From the NCBI GenBank assembly GCA_033807775.1, contig CM066326.1, positions 49,095,617 through 49,159,616 of the forward strand: 64,000 nt of DNA, in the 5' to 3' direction. Made by a program: the position numbers and the translations under genes. Of the stretch, positions 46,953 through 59,791 are shown one piece after another (the first letter of the stretch is position 1; each line of letters begins with the position of its first letter). The notes under the pieces were generated by a model. It saw only the letters and a list, made by a program, of their open reading frames with translations, ran no database searches and was not told the DNA's origin. The stretch is from Saussurea involucrata (taxonomy: Eukaryota; Streptophyta; Magnoliopsida; Asterales; Asteraceae).

Positions 46953-48485
46953 TGTGACACCCGAATTTTGGGGTAACTATAACTTCAAGTTTTATAGATA
47001 ATTTCACCTTAAATTGGCCTTTTGGAAGTATTAGGAGTATTGGTTCGATTGGATGTTGCTTTTGAAAAAGAATCAATTTTTGGTCGGAAAAATGAACTGC
47101 TTGCGCCCACACAACCATTTGCTCGCGCTCGCGAGATTTGCCTAAAACTTGGCAGCAGCTATGCTCGCGTCCGCGCAGCTAAATGCTCGCGCCCGCGAGA
47201 CGTGTGCAGCCCCTTTTAAATCCAATTTTTTTCTTCTTTTTCTTCATTTGTTTCTTCACCAACCTTTCTCCCCTCTCTTCCAAATCAGTCCATGCCCATC
47301 TATTTCACCAAATCAAAATCTTCAGGTGCATTTAGAAGATTGAGAGCTTATGGAAGATCGACATCTTCATCTTTATCATCATCTCCTCACCATTGTTGAC
47401 CAAACTTTGGGGTTTTCTTATAAACCCACTTGTTTTTGGAAGTTTTTGCTTGAAGATCCAAGTTTCTTCAAAAGAGCTCAATTTGGGGAAAATCTAGATT
47501 TAGCCTAAATCTAGTAAGATGAGTTGAAGTTGATTAGTGAAAATGTTGTACATGCCAAAAACGTTGTTTTTAAAGTGATTATTTGTTTACATGAAAATTA
47601 TCCATTGTTGAGTTATTTGTGGGTTTTGATTTATCGAAGTGTTTAACTTTATAAAATCTTATAAAATACCAACACTTGGGATTTTTGGATACTTTGATAA
47701 ATAAATCATGATTGAAAGTGTTTTATTAATTTCTTGCATAAATGGAGGTCATTTGGTCAAAATACGCTTTTAGTATTGTGGGGATTATGCACAGTTTATG
47801 ATACGGTACATTTTGAAAATACGAATGTGTGAGTCATTGGATTTTGGTCAATCACGACCTTACGAACATTTTGAAAATTGTAAACCTTTTTGGTTTGGGG
47901 AAAAGATGCGGTTTAAGTATTTTGACGAGTAAATCTTATGTATTGATATTTTAACGATTTAACTTATGAGTGTAAATGTTTTAGTATAAATGCACCTTGA
48001 TGGGTGATTTGGAAAATGATTTTTCTTAATCTAGAGGTGCGGGAGTTACTCATGTATATGAAGCGTGTTTTGTATAAACGTGGGATATACGTTTTATTGC
48101 ATTTGGTGACTTTTAACAAATGGTCTTTTGATTTATTGAACTTGTGGCTCGGTATTTGATTATGCTGTGTTTTGGGGACATTTGTCTAAGTTTTGATGGC
48201 TCAACGTAGAGCTTTGTTTATGATTTATATTTATTTGAGAATTGCATGTTTTGAATGCGCTAGTTCATTCGCTTGGAGTCATGTAATGTTTTAGACCTTA
48301 TTGCTATGGATCCATAGGAACTCGAGTTTTACGTTCAATGATGGGACGCTAGTTTTCCACATTGTAGCGCGAAATAGGCATCGAGGTAATGTACGTGTAA
48401 GTCCTATGTGCTAGTATGTTTCTTGGAAATGGATAACTCAATGTATAGACCTAGAGGGGTTGAAGTTGATACTCCATGGGTGTAC
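46953..48485 (+). mobile_element. LTR of Gypsy-like element K (interrupted)
   Basis: Starts TGTGACACCCGAATTTTGGGG, a typical Gypsy LTR start, with a GCTCGCGCTCGCGAG/CTCGCGCCCGCGAG palindrome cluster at 47110-47200 and a TTTTAAATCC promoter-like stretch after it. A CT-rich leader follows. It is broken at 48485 by LTR F, so its own end and primer site are not seen. No coding sequence. Confidence 0.6.
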
Positions 48486-49282
48486 TGTAATAAACGATAT
48501 TTTGTTTAATTGAAAAGATTAAGTTTTGTGGAAAATTGTTGTAAAGTTGAAAGTCCAGGGGCTGAAGTGTAAAGTGTTAAGAAGGTATAAAAGCTCTCAT
48601 ATTGGGCTCAAAACCCTAGAAGGCAAATCATTTGTGTGTGAGTGTGTGTGTATGGCGGCTTAGAGAGAAAGAGCAGAGAACAAAAGAATTCTTGGCAAGT
48701 GCAAATTGGAGAACGAGACATCTTCGATCTACAATTGAAAGAAGGAGTGAGAGATTTAACCAAAACCTACATTGATTCATGCAGGTAATCTCATCTTTAA
48801 TCCCTATTCTTGCTTATTTTGAGAAAGTCAGAATAAATGGATTTTTAGTTTAAAGGGTTTTAGTGTATTCAAGAATCAATCAGCTGCAAGTTGTGTAAAA
48901 ATAAGATTAAGTGGATTAAAAGTGTATTAAGGATTTTTACAACCATTCTCTGTAATTTTCATTCACTTTGCATCACTGGAATCGAGATTTGGATCACTCT
49001 GATGACCTTAGAGTCGGAAATCAGTTTTAGGATCCGCAATCCTTATGGATCCGGAATAGAAACTCGTTGGACCCGGAATTTATTCGTGGATCCAGAATCC
49101 CATTTAAGGGATCCGGAATTTAATTGAAATGGGCTTGACCGATGTGTGGATCCGGAGTCCAACAAGATCCGGAATTGGACTTGTTTGATACTTGGATCTG
49201 GTATGTATTTTTAAAGAATCCGGATTGGGCCTAAGTGAAATGTATCCGGGATTGGGCTTAAAGCAAGAACCGGAGTTGGGCT
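48486..49282 (+). mobile_element. LTR of Gypsy element F (interrupted)
   Basis: Starts TGTAATAAACG after TGTAC (a possible target duplication) and shares order and motifs with LTR G: CCAGGGGCTGAAGTGTAAAG, a TATA box GGTATAAAAG near 48584, AAACCCTAG, GGCGGCTTAGAGAGA, then GATCCGGAATT words (49028-49270). Copia element E1 breaks it at 49282. F and G belong to one family. Confidence 0.72.
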
Positions 49283-49563
49283 TGTTAGGGTCAAAATCAG
49301 GTTGAATAGAAGTTCAAGGGCTAATCTGTTATTTATTATTTTGAGCCTTATTGTGTAACGGGCCATGGGCTTGATCAATGTGGGCCCATGGTATATAAAG
49401 TGTATTAGCCTTAGAATTATAGGCTAGTTGTCAATTTACACTTTGGAAATCGTATTGTAATTCTCTCAACATTCAAAGTGAATTGGATGACCATTTGAAA
49501 TCATACTGTTCTGTTTCATATCTATTGATTTCTATTGTTCGTTGCACTGATCTAGAACTCACA
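49283..49563 (+). mobile_element. 5' LTR of copia element E1
   Basis: 281 bp, TGTTAGGGTCAAAATC to AACTCACA, the same family as the LTRs of E2. It has a TATA box GTATATAAAG near 49390, directly after a hairpin CCATGGGC...GCCCATGG (49364-49391). The primer site TTGGTATCAGAGC follows. Confidence 0.85.
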
Positions 49564-50653
49564 ATTGGTATCAGAGCGAACGGACGAATCGATTCAAAGT
49601 GACTTTTGGATTTTTGGTAAGAATTTTGTTCAAATATTCGATTGTGTTCTTGGCTTTGAAACTCATATTTTGATTTGGTTAAAATTGATTGTTTTCGTTT
49701 ATCACATTCTGTTCGTATCATCTTAGTAAACGAATCTGCAAATTTTCATTGTCCAATTCGATCATCTTAGTTGGTTTTAAGCAAAATCAAATTCACAAAT
49801 TTTTGGTCTCTGTTCTTGCAAAAATCCAATTTTTTTCCATCAAAAACTTGTTATTTGGCTTCCAATTCGATTCGGGTATTGTTAGTATTGTGTTTTGTCG
49901 AGTTTCTAACCTTTCAAGAACAATTCTAAGCAACCCTAATTGATTTCCAATCATCTTGGAAACCACAGCCGCACTTACCGGACACCACAACCGTGGTTAC
50001 CGGATCCATCAAATAGTTACCGGGTAAGTTTCCTTATTCTCTCTCGTTACCGGGTAACTCAAGGTTACCGGGTAACACTTGCACTTACCGGTAATTTCCA
50101 TACTTTCCGGACAAGTTCCCGGTAAGAGTATACGGTAACCACATCCGGTAACTACCATTTCATCCGGTCAGTTCTTTTCATCCGGTAAGTTATCTCACCC
50201 GGTAAGCTATATATTTGTTCGGTAAGTTCATACTTATTTATTTAATTCTTCTGGTAAGCTTATCATCCGGTAACATCAAGTCATCCGGTAAGCTCTTCAT
50301 CCGGTAAGCTCTTCATCCGGTAAGTACTTCCACCCGGTAAGTTTATTTTTGCTTATTATTACTTCATCCGGTAAACTTGTCTTATTCGGTAATCCTCAGT
50401 TATCCGGTAACTCAAGTTTATCCGGTAACTTCTGCAAATTGACCTGTTTTTCACAATCTGATCCGGACATTTCCAGATCAGATAGCTTTCATTCGGATTC
50501 CTATCCGATAAGTTCTGCTTAGTCAATTTCTTACCTGTTTTTAGCATAAACCACTCTTAGAACCTGCGTTAGGACTTCACTCTTAGTGCCTTGCGTTAGG
50601 ATCTCACTTTGAATCGAACCAATCGTCTGACGATCACATTAGTACAACATAAG
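49564..50653 (+). promoter_or_regulatory. Leader of copia E1 with a CCGGTAAG array
   Basis: Primer site at 49565-49577, then a long untranslated leader. From about 49975 to 50425 it carries roughly 25 copies of CCGGTAAG or CCGGTAAC at 15-25 bp spacing. The stretch before the gag start is conserved with E2 (AACCTGCGTTAGGA, GTGCCTTGCRTTAGG). Confidence 0.85.
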
Positions 50654-53148
50654 ATGTCTTCGCGCGACGCTCTCGTTATCGGCACCGACTCTAAACCACC
50701 TTGTCTCTACCAAGGTGAGTACAACCAATGGCGGGATAGATTCATAATATTCATCGAGTCTAAAGACAACTTTGAGTTCGTCTGGTGAGCTCTATGTGAT
50801 GGGCTAATTCCTCAACCCATGAAGACTGTACCAACAACTGAAGAAGGTGGTCAAGCTCGTTATGAGGTTAAGACATACGCCGATATGACTGCCGACGAAA
50901 GAGGCATGATTGAGGGAGAAAAGCATGCTAAGAAGTACCTTGTTCAGGCTCTACCCAACACGATCTACACAGCCATTGACAGTTACAAAGATACAACAAA
51001 GGGTATGTGGGATCAGGTGGAGAAAATGATGCGCAGGAGCAAAGTCGGGAACCAACTGAAAATCAACAGCTGCATCACCAAGTTTGATGGGTTTAAGCAG
51101 CGCACCGGCGAATCCCTCTCCCATACCTATGAACGTTTTTGTCTCCTCCTCAACGAGTTTCACAAAAACCATATCACTCGATCTAACACGGAGAACGCGC
51201 TCAAGTTTCTCAACAACCTCTTGCCTGAATGGAAAGTATTCGCATCTCACGTCAAGCACAACCACTTGATGGAGAACGTTGGCATACATGAACTCTATGA
51301 GATGCTTCTTCAATACGAAGATAAGGTGATGGAGATTCTGAACGAAAAGAAGTCTGCATCCAAATCACCTGCTGATCCACTAGCTCTTATGTCTTCAAAA
51401 CGAGGCAAATCTTCTGGCCGTCATTCCAAGCGTGCCCAAGATCCAAGTGAATCTGAACCAGAACCTGAGGAAGAAGAGGACAGTGATTCTGATCCTGAGT
51501 TAACAACCGTGAAGAAAGCAATGGCTCTGCTCTCCAAATCCTTCTAGCAAAAGAAGTTCTTTAAAAAGCCGATGTCCAATAATCAGCGCTACTCCACCTC
51601 CTCCAACAAGCGTCATGATTATCAGGACAAATATGGAGGAAAACAGAAAGCATATGATCACACACAGCCTGACAAGAAGGGGAAGACTGAGACAGAGGAC
51701 CGCAAGCCCAAGACAAAGAAGGACGAACCTGTTACTTGCTACAATTGCGGGAAGTTGGGTCATTTTTCCAAAGACTGTAGACAGCCTGTCGTAAAGAATG
51801 CACACTATTACAAGGCAAAGCTCGCATTGGCAGAACAGAAAGAAGCAGGGGAAGCTTTGTTTGTTGAAGATGACCACTTGCTGGGTCGATCTGATAGTGA
51901 AAGCGATTCTGAAGGTGCTGATGCCTTCATGGGCTACCATTCTCCTACTGAAAAGGAAAAGGCAAAGGTGTGTCAGGTATGTGAACCCATCTATCAAGAT
52001 CTTTATAACCGAACATAACCTCTTGTTGAACGGATAGATTCCTATAAGGCCATCGTTAATGAACAACTGCTTGAGATTAAATCACTATCTGAAAAGCTAG
52101 ATGTTCAAAAGCGAATAACTGAGAAACACAAGTCTGAAAATGCTAATTTAAAAGAAAAATTCAAAAATCTTTCAATAACACCTAAGAACTTAAGGGCCAA
52201 AATATCTGAACTACAGTCACAGCTTGATCAGTGTGAGAATGAGAAAGCAGAAATTGTTTATCAATGCTCTGCTCTTCAAATTCAACACAAGGAGTTTGTC
52301 AATAAAATTACTGATCTTGAAACCAAACTCCACAAAAGAGGCCAAACTGACCAAACCATTCATATGAATAAACCCAAGGAGTTCACTTACTTCAACAAGG
52401 AATGGGGAATCGGATACGATAACCCACCATACTTGAAAAAGGGTATATTCAAAAGACCTACACTGTATGATTTTGGCTGTCTTGGAATAGACAAAAAGTA
52501 TCCAGAATATAGGATAAAATGGACTGGTCCTCTTGAACCTGAAAAGGAAGAAGAAACTGAGGAATATAAGCACAAACACACGACAAAAATGCAACTTCCT
52601 TTTTGTTATGAGTCTTTGAACTATTATTATGAGAAAAATCGAAAGAAATACCTCTCGAATGACTACTTTGATTGCTATAAGGTTGTGACGCCCAAGGATT
52701 CCTCCAAAAAGGATGAGGTCCAAACAACCGAACCCAATACTGAGACGGATGAGTTCAAACTCTATGTTCCCCCTCTCGTCTTGGAAGCAAAAATAGTTGA
52801 GTTAGAAGAGTCACTCGAGAAGGAAAGGTCTTGTTTTCAAAAGGAAAGGCAAGCGCTTATCACAGAACTTGAGAAACTCAAATTCGAGAAAACCGAAGTT
52901 GTGTCGGATGAACGACAGGAAATCCTTCGGTGTGAAATCAATAAGCTCACATCAAAACTGTCTGCTTTGGCAACAGAAGCGATGCATGAGCATACGAGAA
53001 ATGGTCAACTCCAAGAGCAGATTGACCTACTCCAAACTGAAAAGCAGATTTCACCCGAACTTTCCTCCAACTTATCGGACACATCCTCGTGTAAAGCTTT
53101 CATTGGAAAAATCTCTTCACAAGACAGTAAAGAGTCTCAAGATAAGTG
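50654..53148 (+). pseudogene. Gag-like ORF of copia E1 (three nonsense codons, interrupted)
   Basis: One continuous frame from ATG 50654. It opens with MSSRDALVIGTDSKPPCLYQ and a DUF4219/UBN2-type Gag core (YNQWRDRFIIFIESKDNFEF, HAKKYLVQALPNTIYTAIDS, LKINSCITKFDGFKQRTGES, FLNNLLPEWKVF). An acidic linker, the zinc knuckle CYNCGKLGHFSKDC (from 51738) and a long coiled coil follow. Stops at 50786 (TGA), 51545 (TAG) and 52016 (TAA) break an otherwise unshifted frame. After a second Glu/Lys-rich coiled coil (52770-53050) the frame runs into LTR G at 53149. No protease, integrase or RT is present before the break. Confidence 0.85.
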
Positions 53149-55124
53149 TGTAATAACCGTGTTCAGTTTGTGAATAAAGATTTACTTTTGGGGAGAAAAG
53201 TGTGAAGTCTAAAGTTTGAGGGCTGATTTGTAAATTGCTTGAAAGATATTTAAACATCAATAATAGGCTCAAAAACCCTAAGAGAAAGTTCTAATGTATG
53301 AATGACGGCTTAGAGAGAGAGAGAGATAGAGAGCAGGAGAAGAAATTTGTTCAAGTGTCTGAAGAAAGAAGTTCTTCAATCCTTAACTTGGAAGAGGAAG
53401 AGGAGTGGAATCTGGTACTACTTCAATTTTGGCAGGTAATCCCAAATCTCAAACCCTAAATTATAGCTGTTGTTAAATTTGACTCCCGTGGGAGTTTTGT
53501 TTAAGAATTGAAAAGAGTGCGTTAAATAGAGATTAGATAACCGTAGTAAGAGGATTAATAGAGAAGGATAATCATTTTTGTTTGTTTAGGGACACGAGAA
53601 TCGATTGAAACAGATTACGTCTTCGGTCCTATTATTTTAACTGTATCGCATCGCTTTTGCGAGATTCCGGAACATGTTAAAAGAGATCCGGAATTTAAGT
53701 TTTAATTAGAATAAGATCCGGAGTGTGAGTGTGTGTATTGTATCCGGAATCCAAACACGGATCCGGAATTGAGTGTGACTTAAGAGGATCCGAAACCCAA
53801 ACAGGTTCCGGTATGGTCTAAATTTTAAAGGTGTTCCATAAATCTTTTTGTTGAGGATCCGGAAGGAAAATGCCTTTGGGCCTTAATTCAAGCTGATCCG
53901 GAATTAGGCCAGTTATGTATTGATATGGAATATATTTAACAAGTGGGCCGGAATTTAGTTTACTTTTAGACTAAAAGTCACGTGGTTTGGGTTTGCTTTT
54001 TGTCAAAAGTCACGTGAACACATAATTAGTAATTGTGTTTAAATGGAATTAAAGCTAGTGGGCTTTAATAAAAAAAATGGACGGTGGGCTTTAATTAATC
54101 TGGGCCGGTGTTTAGTTGATTTAAATTGGGCCGTGGAATTTGGTGTTATCATTGTTGGATCCGGTAACGTTTTAAGGTATTAATTTCTTAGATCCGGAAA
54201 TTTGTGTGTGGGTCGATAGTATCCTGAACCCGAGTATTTTCGGCCGAGACATTTCAAGTTAGTAAAATCCAGTGTGTCTTACCTGGTGTGGGTGTGTTGG
54301 GTTTAAACTGTAGGTGCGAGTAGAGACGATCGGTGCGAGTAAGAATTCCTAATCAGGATTCCAGGTGAGTCTTTCTAAACCTAAATTTTATACAAGTGTG
54401 GCATGGTTATTATCTAACTGTGTGTTTTCAACTGCTTGTATTTTAAAGCAAAGAGTAAATGTGTGGCATGATTATTAATTTACGGTGTGCTTTTCAACTG
54501 CTGATAATTATGAAGCGATGATTAAAATGTGTGTGAACGTGCTCTAGCGTCGTTGAGAAATGGGGGGTGTGTCCCATATTAATTATATATCGTGCTCTGG
54601 CGTTGTTGAGAAATGGGAGGTGTGTCCCATATTAATTATATATCTGAGTTTGTTTCATATATGTGCGGTGTGTGCCCTATTGCGCGGTCACAATGTGTGT
54701 GACTATAGCGTGTGCCAGTAGCATGAGTCATTGTGAGCATATCATTTTAAGTGTGCTTGTTATGATTGTATGAATTCTTTCATATCTAATTTATAAAATT
54801 GTGATGTTTTATGGTGTGACCTGGTGTGGAGGGAACTCACTAGACCTCATGGTCTAACCCAGCTTTTCAAAACTAAAACCTTTTCAGGTAAGCAGGTAGT
54901 CGAAAGTTTACTTAAAGGTTGGCAAGGCAAGAGGTGGAGGTTGCATATAGAAGAGTTAGAAGGCTTTTCCCTGTTATCTTTATAGTTATGATCTCAACTG
55001 TAGTTAGGGTTATTTCCGCAAACCCAACTCGTAAATCTAAATAGTGTGATTACGTTGAGCCATTTTGGCGTTTTAAATTGAAAGAGGTAGCTTCTGGCTT
55101 GTATTTTTAGTGTGGGTTGTTACA
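53149..55124 (+). mobile_element. 5' LTR of non-coding Gypsy element G
   Basis: 1976 bp, TGTAATAACCG to GGGTTGTTACA, inserted in the Gag-like frame of E1 after AAGTG. TATA-like AGATATTTAAAC near 53245, AAACCCTAAG, a (GA)n-rich leader, and ATCCGGAA words at 53655-54220. A repeated GAAATGGGRGGTGTGTCCCA segment is seen at 54560 and 54612, and the ACTAGACCTCATGGTCTAAC block near 54839 corresponds to that of D. Primer site TGGTATCAGAGC at 55128-55139. Confidence 0.85.
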
Positions 55125-55959
55125 ATTGGTATCAGAGCACTAGTTTAAGGGATTTAGCTGACCGGATGGGCCTAAACTTAAACTGTAGAGTAGGAGGACA
55201 CAACTGAGATATAGGAAGCCTTTAGGGAAGACCTTAATCACTGAGAATTTAGGACAAAAGTAGTAAGGACTCTCATGTAAGGTAAATTCAAATCACATCT
55301 GGCCAATGTCATTATGAATTTACAGGTGCATGGGTGTACTTGATTACCGTTGTCCTGATATTGGTAGTGTGTGGAGCGTGGTGGATTGAGTGTGGAGAAT
55401 AATAGTAGTGTGTAGAGTGTGGTGATTAGTGTGTGGAGAGTAATAGTAGTGTGTACAGTTTTAACCTTGCCATGATGGCAACGATTTAGTGTGTTATGCA
55501 GATTATTCCTGGTGTAACTGATGACACTATCTAGAAGGGTATTGCGTGATTGTGGTGTGAGTGTCCGTGTGAAGTAGAATCCTTAAGGTTCTTAAGGAAA
55601 ATAATTGATTGGAGGTGAGCTCCTAATCTCTGAAGAGTCTTTATTCTAGGAGTTTCCCGATGTCGGTAAATGGAGATCTTGAGCGTTCAACTCAAGGATC
55701 GGATGTTAGGGAGGTGCTTTCTTACTCTCTAGTTAGTGGAAGAGTGTCAAGGGTGGTTGAGAAATGATAGATGTATGGATTGGTAACACTAGTGTTGGTT
55801 AACCTACTTGGGGTCGAGGTGAAGCCGTATATTTTTTTTACGCAATAGTAGACAGGTGGTAACTGTGAGGTGGGAACATCCAAGTGTGTGGGAAGTACCG
55901 ATACCGATGAATGTTTCAAATGTAAGGAACCTGATGGTTTGGTTGGGAGTAGGGTGTCG
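55125..55959 (+). mobile_element. Internal region of element G, first part
   Basis: The primer site is followed by ACTAGTTTAAGGGATTTAGC and GGGCCTAAACTTAAACTG, as in C and D, then by the leader stem-loop. The rest is stop-rich, TGTGTG-rich DNA without coding content, cut at 55959 by copia E2. Confidence 0.78.
55282..55323 (+). ncRNA. Conserved leader stem-loop, copy in element G
   Basis: Outer stem GTAAATTC with GAATTTAC (8 perfect pairs), inner stem ACAT with ATGT extended past a C-C mismatch by AAT with ATT, apical loop CTGGCCA. The inner-stem T-A pair replaces the C-G pair of B and C, a compensatory change. Confidence 0.7.
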
Positions 55960-56236
55960 TGTTAGGGTCAATTTATGTTGAATTAAAGTTCAAGGGGCTA
56001 TTTGTATTTGATTAAACTGAGTCTAGTTAGTGAACGGGCCGTGGGCTTGTTAACCACGGGCCCACCATATATAATGCTTTGTTTAGCCTCTGTTAGGCTA
56101 GTTGTTCATTTCTTTCATAATCTGTATTGTAAACTCTCTCAAGTTGAAAGCTAATTGGATGACCAGTTGAAATCATAACCATTGTCTTACATCTATTGAT
56201 TTCATTATTGTTCGTTGCACGGATCTGGAACTCTCA
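55960..56236 (+). mobile_element. 5' LTR of copia element E2
   Basis: 277 bp, TGTTAGGGTCAATT to GAACTCTCA, preceded by TGTCG (55955-55959), which recurs after the 3' LTR at 60571-60575. TATA-like CATATATAATGC near 56067 follows a CCGTGG...CCACGG hairpin (56038-56058). Primer site TTGGTATCAGAGC at 56238-56250. Confidence 0.92.
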
Positions 56237-56250
56237 ATTGGTATCAGAGC

Positions 56251-57259
56251 AGACGGACAGATCGATTTAAAGTATTCTTATTGGATTCTGGTAAGTTTTC
56301 TTAACAATACGGCCGTGTTCTTATTAGACAATCCATATTTTGATTATGTTGAAATTGATTGTTTTCGTTTATTGGATATTGTTAGCATCAATGTTATTAG
56401 TGATTCTGCAAGCTTTCACATCTTAATTCGATCATCTGAGTGATTTTTAAGCATTTTAAAGTTCAAAAGTTTTGGTTGTGTTCTTGATAAAAATCGAATT
56501 TTTAACCATCAAAACTTGTTGTTCTTGCTTCAAAATCGATTTGGGTAGTGATATTTTTGTGTTTGGTCGAGTTTCTAATCTTTCAGGAACGTTTTTGAGC
56601 AACCCTAGTCGATTCCCATTCGATTTGAAAATCCCAGCCGCTGTTTCCGGATACATCGGCAGCAGTTTCCGGACAAATCCCAACTATCCGGAAGTTCGCT
56701 AACTCTTTCCGAACACATCCCAACTTTTCGGGTAAGTACTCTAATTTCAATCTTTCCGGGTATATTTGTTCCGGAAACCCAAAGTTTTCGGTAAAATAGT
56801 TTGTCCGGACAACTCAACGTTTCCGGTAACCTATTTTATCCGGACAACTCGAAGTTTCCGGTAAAATTGATTTCATCCGGAAACCCATTCCATCCGGAAA
56901 ACGTTTTATCCGAAAACTCCATTCACCCGGTAAGTTTTTGTGTTCTTAATTCTCATCCGGAAACTATTGTGTTCCGGTAACCCTAGTGTTGTCCGAAAAC
57001 TTTAGTCTGTCCGGACACTTTTTTTATCCGGATAGTTCTGTGTTATTGGACTATTTTCACTTAATCTGATCCGGACACTTCCAGATCAGACATCTCATCC
57101 GGATTCCTATCCGGTAAGTTCATTCCTGTTGAATTCTTACCTGTTCCTAGTACAACTCAGTCGTAGAACCTGCGTTAGGATATCACTCGTAGTGCCTTGC
57201 ATTAGGTTATCACTTTGAATCGATCACATCGTCTGACGATCACTCCAGTGCAACCAAAG
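56251..57259 (+). promoter_or_regulatory. Leader of copia E2 with a CCGGAAAC/CCGGTAA array
   Basis: Leader comparable to that of E1. Between about 56645 and 57120 it holds some 20 CCGG-core words, mostly TCCGGAAAC, TTCCGGTAA and TCCGGACA, where E1 has CCGGTAAG. The array has kept its place while its unit changed. Confidence 0.85.
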
Positions 57260-59791
57260 ATGTCTTCGTGCGACGCTCTTGCAATCGGTACCGACACCAA
57301 ACCACCTTGTCTCTACCAAGGTGAGTACAACCAATGGAGGGACAGGTTTAAAATCTTCATTGAGTCGAAGGACAACTTCAAGTACATTTGGCGAGCTTTA
57401 GAAGATGGACCAATTCCTCCAACAATGAAGACTGTTCTACCAGCTCAAGAAGGTGGTGACACACGCACCGTGCCAAAGACACTCTCCGATATGACCGACG
57501 ACGAAAAAGGCATGCTTGAGGGAGAAAAGCACGCTAAGAGATACCTTGTTCAAGCTCTCCCCAACACGATCTACACTTCCATCGACAGTTACAAAAAGAC
57601 AGCTAAGGGCATGTGGGATCAGGTGGAGAAGATGATGCGTGGGAGCGAAGTCGGGAATCAGCTGAAGATCAACAGCTCTATAACCAAGTTTGACTGGTTT
57701 AAACAACGCACCGGCGAATCCCTCTCTCAAACTTATGAACGGTTTTGTCTTCTTTTCAACGAGCTCAACAAGAACAAGATTACTCGCTCGAACACGGAGA
57801 ATGCTCTTAAATTTCTCAACAATCTTCTGCCTGAGTGGAAAGTATTTGCCTCACACATAAAACACAACCACCTGATGGAGAAAGTTGACATCCACGAGCT
57901 GTATGAGACACTTCTTCAAGATGAAGATGAGGTGATGGAAATACTCAAAGAGAAGAAGGACGCATCCAAGCCAGCTCCTGATCCTATAGCACTCATGTCC
58001 TCCAAACAAGGGAAATCTTCGGGCCGTCACTCCATACGTGCTCAAAAGCAAAGCTCATCTGAGTCAGAACCTAAAGAAAAGGAAGACAGTAATTCTGATG
58101 ATGAAGTATCTGATTTCAAGAAAGCGATAGCCCTACTCTCCAAATCCTTTCAACAACAAAAGTTTTATAAGAATCCATCGTCCAATAATCAGCGCTACTC
58201 CACCTCCTCCAACAAGCGCTACGATTATAAGGACAAGTATTAAGGAAAGAAGAAGGCCGATGAGCAAGATAAGTCTGAGAAGAAGGAGAAGATGGAGAAA
58301 GATGACAGTAAGAATAAAGATGAACCCGTGACCTGTTACAACTGCGGAAAGCTTCGTCACTTTGCAAAGGATTGTCATAAGCCAGTGGTAAAGAATGTTC
58401 AATACTACAAGACGAAGCTCGCATTGGCTGAGCAGAAGGAAGCTAGAGCAGCTATGTTTGTGGAAGACGACTACTGGTTGGGTCGTTCTGATAATGAAAG
58501 CGATTCTGATGGTGCTAACGCTTTCATGGGATATCACTCTCCAGCCGATGAAGAAAAGTCAAGTCAGGTATGTGAATCTAACCAACAAGATTTCTTAAAT
58601 CAAATGCAATCACTTGTTGAATGGGCAGATTCCTTTAAGGCCACCTCTAATGAACAACTGATTGAAATCAGATCTCTAACTGAAAAGCTAGATGTTCAAA
58701 AGAGAATAACTGGGAAATATAAGTCTGACAATGCTAGCTTAAAAGACAAATGCAAAAATCTTTCAATAGCACCTAAGGACTTAAGGGCCAAATTATCTGA
58801 ACTTCAGTCTCAGTTTGATCAATGTATGAATGAGAAAGCATAAATTGTTTATCAATGTTCTGCCCTTCAAATTCAGCACAAGGAATTTGTTTCTAAAATT
58901 ATTGATCTTGAAACCAAACTTCATAAAAGAGGTCAAACTGATCAGACTATCCATATGAATAAACCAAAGGAGTTCACGTATTTCAACACGGACTGGGGAA
59001 TCGGATACGACAACCCGCACTACCTGAAAAAGGGTATCGCCAAAAGACCTATATTGTATGATTTTAGTTGTCTTGGAATAGCCAAAGATTATCCGGAATA
59101 TGCAATTAAATGTACTAGTCCTCTTGAACCTGAAAAGGAAGAGGAAACTGAGGAATACAAGCGCACACGCACATCCAAAGATGCATGGTATGAAAAAGCC
59201 GCCAATGCCGTAAATCTCCAGGTTAATTTGGCTGTCCCTACTGATGAAGATGATAATATAGACTACGACCAGTTTCTACTCCAGAATTTGTATGGTACTC
59301 CCGTTCACTCAGCTCAAGCCGCCGAAACTTCAACAAGACCCGAAACTACAACTGCCGATATTCCGACATCTCCTCAACAACAACCGACAACTTCTGATCT
59401 TCCTCCTCCTCAACAGCAACAAATCCATTGGGAGAAGATCACAATATTCATTCCTCACCTGGAGGAATCTCTGAAAAGGCTGTTTGTTCACAAGTTACGC
59501 CCAATCGAGCCTACCTTCTGCCTTGGTATTTACAGCTCCAACCCAGAATACCAACGTCGGTACATAAGCGCAATGAAGCGGTGTCTACCAGTTAGCCAAG
59601 TCCGAACCAAGCATAAGATCACCGAAGTGCTCAACATCCAGTCAGGTCGTATCATGAAAGTCGTTTATCCAGTTTTCACTGTCCGACGCGAAGATGGAAA
59701 TGAATGGCGATTCTCTGAAGCGGACTTCCAGCACCTCCAACCGTTCGACTTCTATGCTATTCTGAAGGACCTCCGTACCAGAACCATCTGA
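57260..59791 (+). pseudogene. Gag-like polyprotein of copia E2 (two nonsense codons)
   Basis: ATG 57260 is chosen because the homologous ATG of E1 begins the same MSSxDALxIGTDxKPPCLYQ segment; the upstream ATG at 57215 is not conserved. Order of parts: UBN2-type Gag core (residues about 15-230), acidic Ser/Glu linker, zinc knuckle CYNCGKLRHFAKDC (58333-58374, with Arg for the usual Gly), coiled coil (58600-58950). Then MNKPKEFTYFNTDWGIGYDN, a Gln/Pro-rich linker near 59340-59430, and a C-terminal domain ending FSEADFQHLQPFDFYAILKD. TAA codons at 58241 and 58841 break it; there are no frame shifts. Protease, integrase and RT are absent, so the element cannot move alone. Confidence 0.85.

Noticed and set aside
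51500..52066. Minus-strand ORFs of 120-188 codons opposite copia Gag (also 52217-52723 and 58133-58537)
   Set aside because: Mirror frames of the Gag coding strand, rich in hydrophobic residues, with no independent support.
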